From NCBI GenBank assembly GCA_015680685.1, contig MNCI01011876.1, positions 5,456 through 69,455 of the forward strand: a stretch of 64,000 bases of DNA. Reading direction: 5' to 3'. Position numbers and translations under genes: made by a program. This DNA is from Gnetum montanum (taxonomy: Eukaryota > Streptophyta > Gnetopsida > Gnetales > Gnetaceae). Below the pieces are notes generated by a model that was given only the letters and a program-made list of their open reading frames with translations, was not told where the DNA came from and did not search any database. Shown in pieces: positions 11,434 to 23,180 of the stretch. The stretch's first letter is position 1, and each line of letters opens with the position of its first letter.

Positions 11434-11744
11434 AGATCTTGGGCATTAGATTTGGATCTAGAAGGAGATGAGTGGTTGTGAGGTGAGAAAAATTTGGATC
11501 AGGAGACAAGTGGTGCATTGACCGAGTGTAGGATATGTTACAACAGTATAGCATGCAGCGTATGAGATTGGGCATCAACCTTAGCGTACAGGCTCAGCAT
11601 CAACCTCAGCGTACAGGCTCAACCTCAACCTCAGCATAGACCTCATGAATTGACATGTTGGATCTCTAACTATGTATGCCGGTGCTTGTCCCTTGGTGCC
11701 TAAGTGATGTTGATCCTCCAGGGTGTCTAGGTGTGATTTTGACT

Positions 11745-12990
11745 TCATTTTGATGTAGTTTCGGGCCTATTTTCGTGGCGTACGCTGGGTTGTACGTTGG
11801 TCAGCGTACACCAAAATGTACCCAGCGTACACACATGAAAATGCATTATTTAGGGATAAAATTTGATTTTCATGTGCCTAAGATGATGCCCAATAATTTC
11901 CCTACCTTTGGGAGTCAATTTCAGGTGAAAATATTGCTTTTTGGTGTTTGTTTTGGGCCGTTTTTGGTGGTGTACGCTGGGCTATACGCTGGTCAGCGTA
12001 CACCAAACTGTACCCAACATGCACACATGTAAATGCATCATTTTGAGGTTGGAACTTGATTTTTGGGTACCTGAGATGATTCCCAATAGTTTTCCTACCT
12101 CAAGGAGTCGATTGTAGGTGAAAATATTGCTCTTTGGTGCCTGTTTTAGGCCATTTTTGGTGGTGTACATTGGGTTGTACGCTGGTCAGCGTACACCAAA
12201 ATGTACCCAACATACACACATGTAAATGCATCATTTCAAGGTCCAAACTTGATTTTTAGGTGCCTAAGATGATTTCCAATAGTTTCCCTACCTTTGGGAT
12301 TTTATTTCAGGTAAAAATATTACTATTTTTTACCTATTTTGGGCCATTTTTAGTGGTGTACGCTGGGCTGTACACTAGTAAGCGTACACACATGTAAATG
12401 CATCATTTCAAGGTCAAAACATGATTTTCAGGTGCCTTTGATGATGCCTAATAGTTTCCCTACCTCTAGGAGTCAATTTTAGGTGACAATCTTGCTCTTT
12501 GGCATCTGTTTTAGGTCATTTTTAGTGGTGTACGCTGGGTTGTACGCTGGTCAGCGTACACCAAAATGTACCCAACATACACACATGTAAATGCATCATT
12601 TCAAGGTTAAAACTTGATTTTCAGGTGCCTGTGATGATGCCCAATAGTTTCCCTACCTCTGGGAGTCAAATTTAAGTGAAAATATTGCTCTTTGGTGCCT
12701 ATTTTGGGCCATTTTTGGTGGTGTACGCTGGGTTGTACGCTAGTCAGCGTACACCAAAATGTACCCATCATACACACATGAAAATGCATCATTTAGGGCC
12801 CAAAATTTGATTTTTAGGAGGCTAAGAGCTACTAGGAACCTTGGGAAAGGTCCTAGGGGGTCCAAACACTCAATTATGGCATGTTTTGGCTCATTTTTGG
12901 GGCCCAAAAGTTGCTATACGCTGGCCTATACGCTAGCCAGCGTACAACCCAGTGTGAACAGAGTATACTTGGTCAAATCCAAGTATTTTG
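11745..12990 (-). repeat. 193-bp tandem array with a CAGCGTAC hairpin
   Basis: Seven units are spaced at 193, 194, 193, 172, 192 and 193 bases (anchor GTACGCTGG near 11778, 11971, 12165, 12358, 12530, 12722 and 12915). Each has a near-perfect hairpin GTACGCTGGTCAGCGTAC (two-base loop), then ACACATGTAAATGCATCATT, and TTTCCCTACCT. The unit length is near that of many plant satellites, and the array sits in the LTR of a Tat/Ogre-like element. Confidence 0.9.
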
Positions 12991-14757
12991 AACCTAAAAC
13001 ATGAAATTCCTGATGCCGGATGCTGATGTAGTCACCTGTGAATCCTGAGAAACTCTTTCTTATTCAATTATGCCCTGTTTGATGCTACTTTTGAGGCTTT
13101 CAAGCTTGGTCATGCTGGGGACCAACATGACTTAGCTCAATTTCAATCTACAAGTGTTAGCCAAAATTTTTGTGGTGTTTCACTTAGCTTCTCAACACTT
13201 CACCCTTTAGCTTAGAAGACATAAAACAAAAAAACCATAAAAATCATTTACCTCAGACTTGCTTAACCATACACCGTGACAAATACAAGTAAGTCTGGGA
13301 AGACAACGAATAATTAAGCCTAAGTGTTCCAAGAGGCGTGCGTGCAACACTGGTATTCATATGGTTGAGTGTAGGGATACCTGCCACTCATCAAAATTCA
13401 ACAACAGTATATTTTTCATCAATATTCAAAAGATCCATTATCTTTAACTTTAAAAGCTACACCTAAGTTTGCAATGAATAATACTTCTCTAGGTATGAGA
13501 GAAGTTTCATAGTTCTCTAGTATTTTTTCAAAAATTTAGAAAAGTATATATACATATATTCTATGGTAAAGAACTAATGATACTTATTTTATTTCTTGCT
13601 TATTTATTATTTTGAAACTTCTTAGTGTGTGATAGTGAAGCTCATTTATAAAATGTAATCTATGATATGTTGTTTTCTTTCTTAATTATTTTGATTTATA
13701 TTTATGTTATAACATGTTTTAAAAGAGTTAATGCCATGTTATTTCCAACCATTCATTTTTTCATTTTAGAGGAACATTTAAGGCCAAAATAATCTATAAT
13801 ATAACCTATTTTTAGAAAAGAAATTCTCATTATCACCTTTAATTCTTTTATCTTGTTTTATAAAATCAAGGATATTTGTTCATCTTTGAAGTCAGATAGT
13901 GCTTTAATGAAATGATTCTTTTAATGAATTTATGTTTGACGAAATTTATTTCATAATTATTGGTTGTGAATTAAACTGTTAATTTTATGCTATGGCATTG
14001 TAGAAATATTTTAAGTGATTGTATATGTTATCTTGATCATTTAACCTTACAATCATGAAATTGTTGTATATGTAGTAAGAAAACCTAACCTGTTTAAGTG
14101 TTATGCTTGAGGAATGATGATAATAATTTGATATGTTTATCAAGCTTAACATTTTAGCCATCTATATGATATGAATTATGGTGAGGAACAAGGATAAAGA
14201 AATGGTATTCAAGTGATTTGTAGAATCATTCTCAAAGGAAGAACATACAAAAATGGAGATTCTACTAGTTAAACAATCAAAGAATGTTCAAGATAAGAGG
14301 TGATTATTTCTCACCATTTATGATAATATTGATACTTTACCACTCTCAATTAAGAATAAATTTAGGATTTGTCTTTGTTGTGTATTAATTAGATTAATTA
14401 ATTAATTTCTATGCCTTTACTTAGCATAATCATGAACAAGGATACATCAATAGTCATATGCCTTCCCTAAAATAAATTATACAAGGATCAAGCTTATAAC
14501 TAGTCTATATGAAAAAGCAATGATCTAAAATCATCTAAGCTATTCTAAACATTAAAGTTAGTCCATTCAAAGATTACGATATAGTTTTTCATTATACTTT
14601 TAGATCACCATTGCTAGAGATGGTTCTAGTGAACTAGTATAGGTTAGTTTACATCATATATGATAATTTTTGAGAACTTTATTCTCATAATGAAGACCTA
14701 TAATCAACTAGATATGCAAGCATAAATAACATGATCTTACTATCATGTGTAAACAAT

Positions 14758-14826
14758 GAGGTGTTAGCCTAGTTGAAAGAGTTTCATTTTGAAAATTTGA
14801 AGTCATGGGTTTGATTTTGGTGAGCA
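14758..14826 (+). repeat. tRNA-derived SINE-like head, copy 1
   Basis: GTGTTAGCCTAGTTGAAAG resembles an A box, and about 45 bases later GGGTTTGATTTTGG resembles a B box. The arrangement matches the RNA polymerase III promoter of tRNA-derived SINEs. Confidence 0.5.
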
Positions 14827-15094
14827 ATGTTAACTTATAAAGTTCTGATTGGATTATATGTATTGGCTTTTATTATATTATAATTATTTCAAGGTTCCAA
14901 CATGCCTACTAGTAGGGGTAATTATTTGGTCCACAACTGGACAACATAAAACAAAATTCTAACTTGTGCATTTGATTCCTACATCATCATTGCTAATGGA
15001 ATTAACATAAAATTATCTATGTCTTGTAGGTTTATCTAGGCTAAGAAATGGGTTCAACTAATGCTTTAAAAATTAGGAAATGATAAAATTAGCT

Positions 15095-15205
15095 TCCCTA
15101 AATCCTAAATTCTAAACTCTAAATTGTAAAAATCTCTAAATCCTAAAAAATCCTAAAATCTAAACCATAAATCCTAAAAAATTTAATTCCTAAACCCTAA
15201 ATCTT
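15095..15205 (+). repeat. Degenerate CCCTAAA block 1
   Basis: Tandem words CCTAAAT, CCTAAAA and TCTAAAC form a degenerate version of the plant telomere repeat. It is interstitial: the same surroundings recur in the other units. Confidence 0.7.
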
Positions 15206-17149
15206 ATTGAGAAAATGTTGCATAATTTAGAAGGATGAAAAGATATTAAAGGCATAGATGAAGATAAATGTTCATCTACCTTGAGATTGAAACCTTTTAA
15301 TGATATTGTTAGAATGGCTAAAGAAAATTTCATATTGGTAAGTAATGATTTTCTATTTGATTTGATTCTTTTCAATTACACCACCATGATTACTTCTTTA
15401 AAAGTGAAGTTTTGAAAAATCAGAAGGATAAAGATAAAAGTGGCTTCATAAATGCTTTGGTAAAAAATGAAATTTTAAGATAAGGATCTACAGTAAACAT
15501 ATTAAAATAAAGAAAAGTATACTAAAGTATTTAAGAAGAATTAGAATGAGGTATCCAAGGCATTGAATTTACTGGATGCTTAAGAAAAGGAACTCTAGTA
15601 TCTAAAATAAGTAAGAAAAACTACAACATTGAATCTAAATGTTGAACCGTTGAATAGAGTTCATGAGTTGACAATGAATAATGTAGATTTTAATTCTATT
15701 AATAACATTTTGGAAGAAGATAAATCTACTTTATTATAATAATTGAGAAAAATGTAGATAGTTGGCTAACCTAGAAGTGCAAAAATATCTATTTGAACAA
15801 GATTTGGTGAAAGAAAAGAAAAAGAATGGTGATATGATGATAAGATTACAAGTTCAAGAGCACGTAGTTATTGATGAACTTGTTATACATTATAAATAAG
15901 TTTTGATTTCATTGGTTAAATTTAACAATGATCTACTTGTTGTACCATCTATATTTCCATCTTGAGTACAAGTAGCATTTAACAATATCTACAAATTTAT
16001 CATCAAACAATCAAGTAGGAGTCAACGAAAGTCTACTATTGATCAAGATCCAAAAGATCCAAGGTCTTCAACTCCAACAATTGCTCCTATCTTTGTAATA
16101 AAGAATACTTCAATAAGTATGAGAGATGTTTCATAGTCCTCTAGTATTTTTAAAAACTTTAGAAAGGTAGATATAGATCATAAAGTTGAGAACTAATTAT
16201 ACTCATTTTATTTATTTCTTTTTTACAACTTTTGGAGATCTTAGTATGTAATGGTGAAGTTGAGTTTTGAAATTTAATCTATCAAATGTTATTTTCCTTC
16301 TCAATTATTTTGGTTTTTGTTTATGATATATCATATTTTGAAAGAGATAATGCTTTAATATCTCAAACCTTTCATTTTATTATTTTAGAATAATATTAAA
16401 GGGAAAAATAATTTATAATATAACCTATTTATTAAGAAATAAATGTTCATTGTAACCTTTAATCCTTTTATCTTGTTTTATAAAATCAAGAATATTTATT
16501 CATATTTTAAGTCAAATAGTGCTTTACTAAAATGATTATTTTAATGAATTTCTCTTTGATCAAATTTATTTCATAAATCTTAGTGATGAGTTAACTTCGT
16601 GATTTTATGTTGTGATATCATAGAAAGATTTTAATTGATTGTATATATTCTCTTGATCATTTAACTTTACAATCATGTAATTGTTGCATATGTAGTAAGA
16701 CAAACCAAACTATTCAAATGTTAAATTTGTGGGATGATGTTAAAAACTTGATATGTTTATCAGGCTTAATATTTTAACAATTTATATCATGTGCACTATG
16801 ATGAAGAATAAGGACAAAGAAATGGTAATCAAGTGATTTGTAGAATTATTCTTAAAGAAAGAACATACAAAAATGGAGATTCCACTAGTTAAAGAATCAA
16901 AGAAAGTTTAGGCTAAGTAGTGATTAGTACCTAATAATGATTATTTCTCACCATTTATAATAAAGTTGATAATTAACCACTATTAGTTTGAGAATGAAGT
17001 TGTTTAGCATATATTTTCATTGTTTCTTGATTAGATTAATTAATTAATATCTATGTTTTCACTTAGCGTAATCATTGCTAAAGAGACATCAGGAATCATA
17101 TGCCTCACATAAACTAAATTATACAAGGATAAGGGTCACTACTAGTCTA

Positions 17150-17475
17150 CAATATAAACCCTAAATCATAATCCTTAAATCCTAGATCATAAATTCTAAA
17201 CCCTAAATATTAAAAAATAATAAACACTAAACGTTAAATCCTAAAATCTAAAAACACATGAACCCTAAAAGCCCTAAACCCTAAACCTTAATATCATACA
17301 CCCTAAAAATCCTAAGTCATAAAAAATATTTAATCATAAACTATGAACCATAAATCCTAAAAATTTTAAACCATAAATTCTAATACCTAAAAAAATCCTC
17401 AACTTAAAAAAATATAATTCACAAACCCTAAATCCTAAAAATACTAAACAACCATAATCTATATATCCCAAACCC
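17150..17475 (+). repeat. Degenerate CCCTAAA block 2
   Basis: Longest block of telomere-like words (ACCCTAAATC, CCTAAAAGCCCTAAACCC). It joins two partial copies of the long unit, so recombination may have occurred within such blocks. Confidence 0.7.
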
Positions 17476-18068
17476 TGAGAATAAGGACAAAGAAATGGTA
17501 AGTGGTTTTTAGAATCATTGACAAAGGAAGAACATATAAAAATGGAGATTTGACCAGTTAAACAATTAGAGAATGTCTAGGCTAAGGCATGGTTAGTACC
17601 TCCTAGTGATTATTTCTCATCATTTATGGTAAATTTGATACTTGACAAGTATCAATTTGAGAATAAAATTGTTTAGGATATATTTTTATCGCTTATTGAT
17701 TAAACTAATTAATTAATTTTTATGTTTTCACTTACCATAATCATGGCTAAAGAGACATCAATAATCATATGCCTCACTTAAACTAAATTATACAAGGATA
17801 ATGGTCACTATTATTCTATGTGATAAGACAATGACATGTAATCACCTAAGTTATAATAAACATAAAATTTAGTCCATTCACATATTATGATATAGTTTGT
17901 CATGATACTTTTAGATCATCATTGCTAGAGATGATACTAGTGAACTAATGTAAGTTTCTTTACATCATATATGATTGTTGTTGAGAATTTTATTCTCATA
18001 ATAAGGACCTATTATCAATTGGATATGTAGGGATAAATAATCTAGTCTTGCTATCATGTGAAAAGATT

Positions 18069-18136
18069 GAGGTGTTGGCGTCATGATAAGACTTTTGGTT
18101 TGAAATCTCAAAGTCGTGGCTTCAATTTTGATGAGA
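18069..18136 (+). repeat. tRNA-derived SINE-like head, copy 2
   Basis: GGTGTTGGCGTCATGATAAG (A-box region) and GTGGCTTCAATTTTG (B-box region) have the same spacing as the copy at 14758. Confidence 0.5.
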
Positions 18137-18413
18137 AATGCTAAGTTATAAAGTACTAATTGGACTATATACATATGTTGTATCTATATTACAATTATTT
18201 CAGAGTTTGAACACCCCTATCAATAGGTGCAATTATTTGTTCAATGATTGAACATCATTGGACAAAATTCAAAACTATGTAGTTAATTCCTACATCATCA
18301 TTGGTAATGCAATTAACATAAAATTATCAAGACCTCCTAGGTTTATCTATGCTGAGAGATGGATTATAGCAATGTTTTGAAAATTAGGAAATCATAAAAA
18401 TTAACTTTAATAA

Positions 18414-18632
18414 ACCCTAAAAATTCAAAATAATAAATGTACATAAATCCTAAACCCTGAATCCTAAATCCTAAAAGAACCTAAATCTTAAATCCAAAAT
18501 CATAAATCCTAAACCCACAACCTAGAATTCTAAAAAACATAAAACCTAAAACCTAAAATCCTAAATCCTAAAATATCCTAAAACCTACACCATAAACCCT
18601 TAATCCTAAAACCTAAATCCTATTTAGAAAAT
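18414..18632 (+). repeat. Degenerate CCCTAAA block 3
   Basis: About thirty words near CCTAAAT/CCTAAAA occur in tandem before the coding-derived segment at 18645. Confidence 0.7.
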
Positions 18633-18660
18633 ATTATTTAATGCAATAGGATGGAAGGAT

Positions 18661-18885
18661 ATTGAAGACATAGATGATGATAATTTTTCATCCACCATGA
18701 GCTCCAAAATTTTCAAAGATATTGTTCAAATGGCTAAAGAATATTTCATAGTGGTAAGTAATGATTTTTTATTTAATTTTATGATTTTAAATTACACTAC
18801 CATGAGTTACTTTGTTAAAACTAAAATTTTGGACAATCAATATGATAAAGATAAAAGTACATTCATAAATTCTTTGGTAAAATGA
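18661..18885 (+). pseudogene. Coding-derived relic within the long repeat, family unknown
   Basis: A 62-residue open stretch (MSSKIFKDIVQMAKEYF, then ILDNQYDKDKSTFINSLVK) is recognisable, with stops or frame changes, in the other units near 15290-15475 and 25910-26100. Conservation of peptide words among diverged copies suggests it was once translated, possibly as a retroelement gag or a coiled-coil protein. I do not recognise the family. Confidence 0.35.
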
Positions 18886-20199
18886 ATTTTTAAAATAAGG
18901 ATGTGGAGTAGATATATTCAAATAACAAAATTATAGCAAAGCATTTAAGAAGTATTAGAATGAGGTATCCAAGGCATTGGATTTAGTAGATGCTCAGGCA
19001 AAAGAACTCTAATATCTAAAATAAGTAAGAATAATTGTAGCTTTGAATATAGATTTTGAACTGCTCAATAGAGTTCATGAGTTGACAATGGAAAATATAG
19101 AGTTGAATTAAAATAATAAAATTCTAGAATAAGATAACTCTACTTTATTAAAAGAATTAAAAAATACCAATAGTTGGTTGATCCATAAGTGCAAAAATCC
19201 ATATCTAGATAAGAGTTTGAAATACAAAAGAAAAGCATGGTAACATGGTGAAAAGATTACATGTTCAGGAGCATGTATTTATTAATGACTTTGTTATAAA
19301 TTATAAATAGGTTTTGAATTTATTAATTAAATTCAAAAATGATATACTTGTTGTACCATCAATGTGTCCATCATGACTGTAATTAGCATCCGATGATATT
19401 TATAAATATTTTGTTACATAGTAAATATGAGTCAACCAAAGTCTACTACTAATCAAGATCCAAAAGCTTCATTATCTTCAACTCCAAAAGCTACATCTAA
19501 GTTTACAATGAAGAATATGTTGTAACATTTTGTCCATTAATGGAGTAGGGCCTAAGCCTTTGGTTTCTAATTTTAATGTAGCTTGATAATAACATAAGAA
19601 AGGAATTCGATATCTCAAAATAATTTAGAACTTACAATTAAAGTAACAAAAGGCTCAAGGTCCAATTATGATTTTAAGTTTCAAATATTTAAAACCAAGT
19701 TTTTGGTGAGAGATGTAGTATTAATGAAGCTTTAGAACTAAAGTTTGAAAGTGTTGTCATAATAATAGCTCTTTCATGGAACAATAAATGACTTAAATTA
19801 TTGGATTTACTTCTTTACATAATTTCCCATAACTTTCAAAGACCAATAGACTCACACAATGAGATTGAACTAAAATTTATTGTACTATACTTCTATATGA
19901 AAAATGAGTTCTAAGTGAAGGTAAATTTCAAGATAAGTTTCAAAAAATATGTCATAACGATTGAAGTCTTTATGATTAAATTTCATTTTAGGATAAAATA
20001 TTTTAAAGATGAATAAGAAATCCAAAAATATTCTACTCTAATGATTATACAAGCTTAGGAAGTTTTAGTTAGTTTAAGAAGCTAAGAGTTCAAATTAAAT
20101 CTAACATTACATAGAATAATTGAATTAGCTCTCAAAGATAAAGCTTGTATGAGTTAACTTGGCTCAAAAGAGTGCTCTTTTTGTTTACTAGTTAAGATG

Positions 20200-22560
20200 A
20201 GACCATTGAAAATGGTTTCACATAGCTTAAAGAATAGTTTTATCTCAATACGGGATTAACATTAGAATAAATAGTTGCGCTCAATAAGAAACCCTATCAT
20301 TTCAAGAAAAATGGCTTAGGTAAAATCTAAAAAGAAGGGGTTCATTAAGTATGGTTACCACATCATCTCTTAGAGTAGCCTTATAGAACTAAAAATTGGC
20401 TCTACAAAATAGTCCTTTTCAATTTATCTTCATGTGATTTAAGCATAAGGAGAGACTACAATTAGCTTTGTATCTATAAATCCCATGCGACACATAAACT
20501 ATTGTGTGATGTGGGTTATTAGAGCCAACAAATAGTTCTAAAAAAGCATGGAAAATGGTTCTACCATGTCAACTTTGTTTAGATGGAAACATTCATGGGG
20601 TTGAAAAATGGTTCTATGAAAAATCTCTATAAACAAATTCTTAAGTTGCTTTTGACTTTGACAAGTCAACAATCAAGCAATGATATGTAGGAATTTGATT
20701 ATGTAATTCATAGAATAAAAATTTAATTCTATAAGTTAGTATGAAAAGTTTCCTTACCATGTCAGCTTCTACATAGAGTGGTTCTATTGAACCTAAATTT
20801 GGCTTTGAAAACAACTTGAAAATTAATTGTACAAGCCACATTATCAAAAAAAAAAAGCTTGTATAACTTCAATTCTACAAGTGATCTCTCTTTTTTTTTT
20901 TTACCTCTTTCAAGTTAGCTGTATTAAGATGAGAAAGTTTACAAGGTTGGAAAAATTGTTGTTCAACAAATGCACTTTTTGTCTCTACCATGTTAGCCTT
21001 GGAGGAAAAAGAATCTCTTGTAGAACCAAAATTCAGGTCTACAAAAGTTCATCTTCTTCTGTAACATCTCAAATTCATTACATGGAAAATTATTTGGCTT
21101 TATGGACAAATAAGTACCTAAAAATATTTTAAAATATATATGAACTTGCTTATGAAAAATCAACAATTAGTTGATGACATGTATCATGACATGGAAGCTC
21201 AATTATGTGGCTCGTAGAACCAAAATTTGGTTCTATAAGAAAGAATGAAAATAGCTCTACCATGTCAGCATTGAAGAAAAAGCATCACTTGTAGAGATAA
21301 ATTTTGGTTTTACAAGTGAGTGCAGAAATGGTTCTATCATGTCACTCTTAGAATTAGTTTATAAAGTTGAAAATCAACCCTACGAAGAAGCTAAAAATGA
21401 GCTCTACCATATCAACATCTATGTAGTTGTAAATTAATGAAACTAAAAAGTGACTCTATTAAATTATTCTATGAATAGCTTAACTATTTTCAAAGGATCC
21501 AATGGAAGCTTTTAAAAGACATTCAACCTTCACTTCCATGTTAACTCCTAAAACCCGTTAATGAAGTTAAAATTCAACTCTACAAATGGATTTAAAAATA
21601 GACTCTACAAATCACATCAGCTTTAGAAAATTAATAAGCTCATCAAGATGGATCTTGAGAAAGCCCTACAATTTTAGCTTCTATCTAATGCTAGTTTTTA
21701 AAGTTAGAAATTATTCTACAAAGAAGCTTAAACTCATTCTACCATGTCAGCTCCCTTGTAGAGCAAGTTCATAAAGCACACAAAAGGTTCTATGAGAAAA
21801 TTTTAAAAGCTATACTTGAAAATACTTTTCCATGTCAATATAGGTGGGATTAAGTACTAAAGAAAAGCTTGTTTGTAGAACTAAAAATGATTCCATAAAT
21901 TAGGCCCTTTTTCTCAAGCCACATCAACTTCAGAAAGTCAAAAAGTTCATTAAGTTGGAAGAGTCAACTCTAAAAATGGACTCTAAAGAATCATCACCAC
22001 ATCAATTTTAATGTTTAGTGCAAGTTCATAGAAAAAAATATTGGTTCTACAAGAAAAAGGCTGAAACAATTCTAGAAGCCACATAAGCACCAAAAATATA
22101 AATCTTAGACATGAAGCCTACTACAAATTATTCTACATGTGGAAAATTATAATTTTAATCTCACTTAGCTACACTTATCATATAAATTGTTTTTGAGGAT
22201 TTAAAATAACTCAAAAGCCATGAGAGCTCAAGAGAAAAGAAAAGCTTATAGAACCAAAAAGTGATTTTGTGAATTGGCTCTACAAGCTAGTTACAAAGTT
22301 TCTTCACCACATCAGCTCTTTCATAAAGTGAGCTTGTAGAACATGAAAAGGATTCTATGATCCACATCAAATCTCATCACATACGCATGAAGAATTTTGT
22401 ACATGCACACTATATTTTTAATCCAAATCAAAAAGTCATGAGGAGTATGGAACAACATGTAGAACTAATAGTTCTACAAGGAAAGTATAAATGGTTTTGT
22501 ATTCCACATCAAGATAAGCTTTTAATAAAGTAGCTCAAAAAAATCAAAGCTCACAACATG
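20200..22560 (+). repeat. Degenerate array of hairpins (TTGTAGAACC...GGTTCTACAA)
   Basis: The words CTACCATGTCAGC (variants near 20568, 20757, 20987, 21255, 21328, 21404, 21536, 21743, 22296 and others) alternate with dyads such as TAGAACCAAAATTTGGTTCTA (about 21214-21234). The spacing is about 70-200 bases. Each unit can fold on itself. Divergence between units is high, so the array is old. Confidence 0.6.
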
Positions 22561-23170
22561 TGGTAATAACCAAGTCAAACATTGTACTTGAAAGAAACTT
22601 AAATAATAAAAGTTAGATTCTAAGTCATAGAGTTAAGGACTAAAATAGAGCTAGGAGTGGTGCAAAGCTTCCATTCACGTGTAAAGTAGTGATCCTATAA
22701 AAATAAGTGCTATTTGTGTAGATGAATAGAAAGATGTAGGAGTTTTTTGATTTAGTTAGATCTAAAAGAAAATTGTTACCTCAATACAAACAAGGTTATT
22801 TGAATATGATGATGACAACAATTGGAATCATGAAAACAATTTTCTAGAAGAAGCTTGAATTGAAACAAGTTCAAGCTAGCATGGGAGTTGCTTCAATAGA
22901 AATAATAAATTCCCTAACTAAATAGTTTTTGAAGAAAAAAACGTTGAAGAAGTCTTAAAGAAGTTTAGTAACATTGAACCAAATATGATTAATTAGGCTA
23001 TTAAGGCTCTCTTAAATCACAAAAATTATCAGATGAGGAGCTTCAAGTTCAAAGAATCAGGAGGATTCATTAAGAAATAGAACAATTATCCAATGGCCTC
23101 TAATTATATGAGGAGAATGTGAGGCGGTTGTGGCTTTAACTCTTATAAAATTTGTAACTACTAGAGGTAG

Positions 23171-23180
23171 CTATATAAAG
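23171..23180 (+). promoter_or_regulatory. Weak candidate TATA box
   Basis: CTATATAAAG precedes CCTATAGTAG in a stretch that looks like an LTR U3/R junction. No element body could be attached. Confidence 0.2.

Larger units (their letters stand above)
1..13396 (-). mobile_element. Ty3/gypsy LTR retrotransposon, Tat/Ogre lineage, decayed
   Basis: On the minus strand the order is 5' LTR (13396 to 10863), primer-binding site, leader with minisatellites, gag, protease, long non-coding spacer, reverse transcriptase, start of RNase H, and then the beginning of a second LTR at about position 189 that continues out of the window. The lineage call rests on the segment before RT (AFAWSYTDMLGLDP), the RT motifs, and the gag zinc-knuckle variant CEYHQWNGHGIDYC. 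These are characteristic of Tat/Ogre elements. Integrase is absent: RNase H abuts the LTR start. Every domain carries stops or frameshifts, so the copy is dead. The long LTR and the arrays of tandem repeats in non-coding parts are usual for this lineage. Confidence 0.82.
10863..13396 (-). repeat. 5' LTR of the Tat-like element
   Basis: The minus-strand LTR starts TGATGAGTGGC at 13396 and ends GGTACA at 10863, so it is bounded by TG and CA and is about 2.5 kb. Support comes from the primer-binding site at its inner edge, the TATA box at 11427-11433, and the matching LTR start at 189. Most of the presumed U3 is a 193-bp tandem array. Because the other LTR is outside the window, the full length could not be confirmed. 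Confidence 0.65.
13397..19515 (+). repeat. Long AT-rich repeat units 1 and 2
   Basis: Anchors recur in order: GAGAAGTTTCATAG (13498, 16120), TTTTATCTTGTTTTATAAAAT (13850, 16470), GGAAGAACATA (14238, 16856, 17526), TTTTAGATCA (14590, 17900), a SINE-like head, a CCCTAAA block, GATAAAGATAAAAGT (15430, 18843), and GATCAAGATCCAAAAG (16040, 19445). Unit 1 spans about 13420-16090. Unit 2 is longer because a segment (17150-17900) is duplicated, as by unequal recombination. Stretches at 15230-16085 and 18645-19480 look coding-derived but are full of stops. The family is not recognised. Confidence 0.65.
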
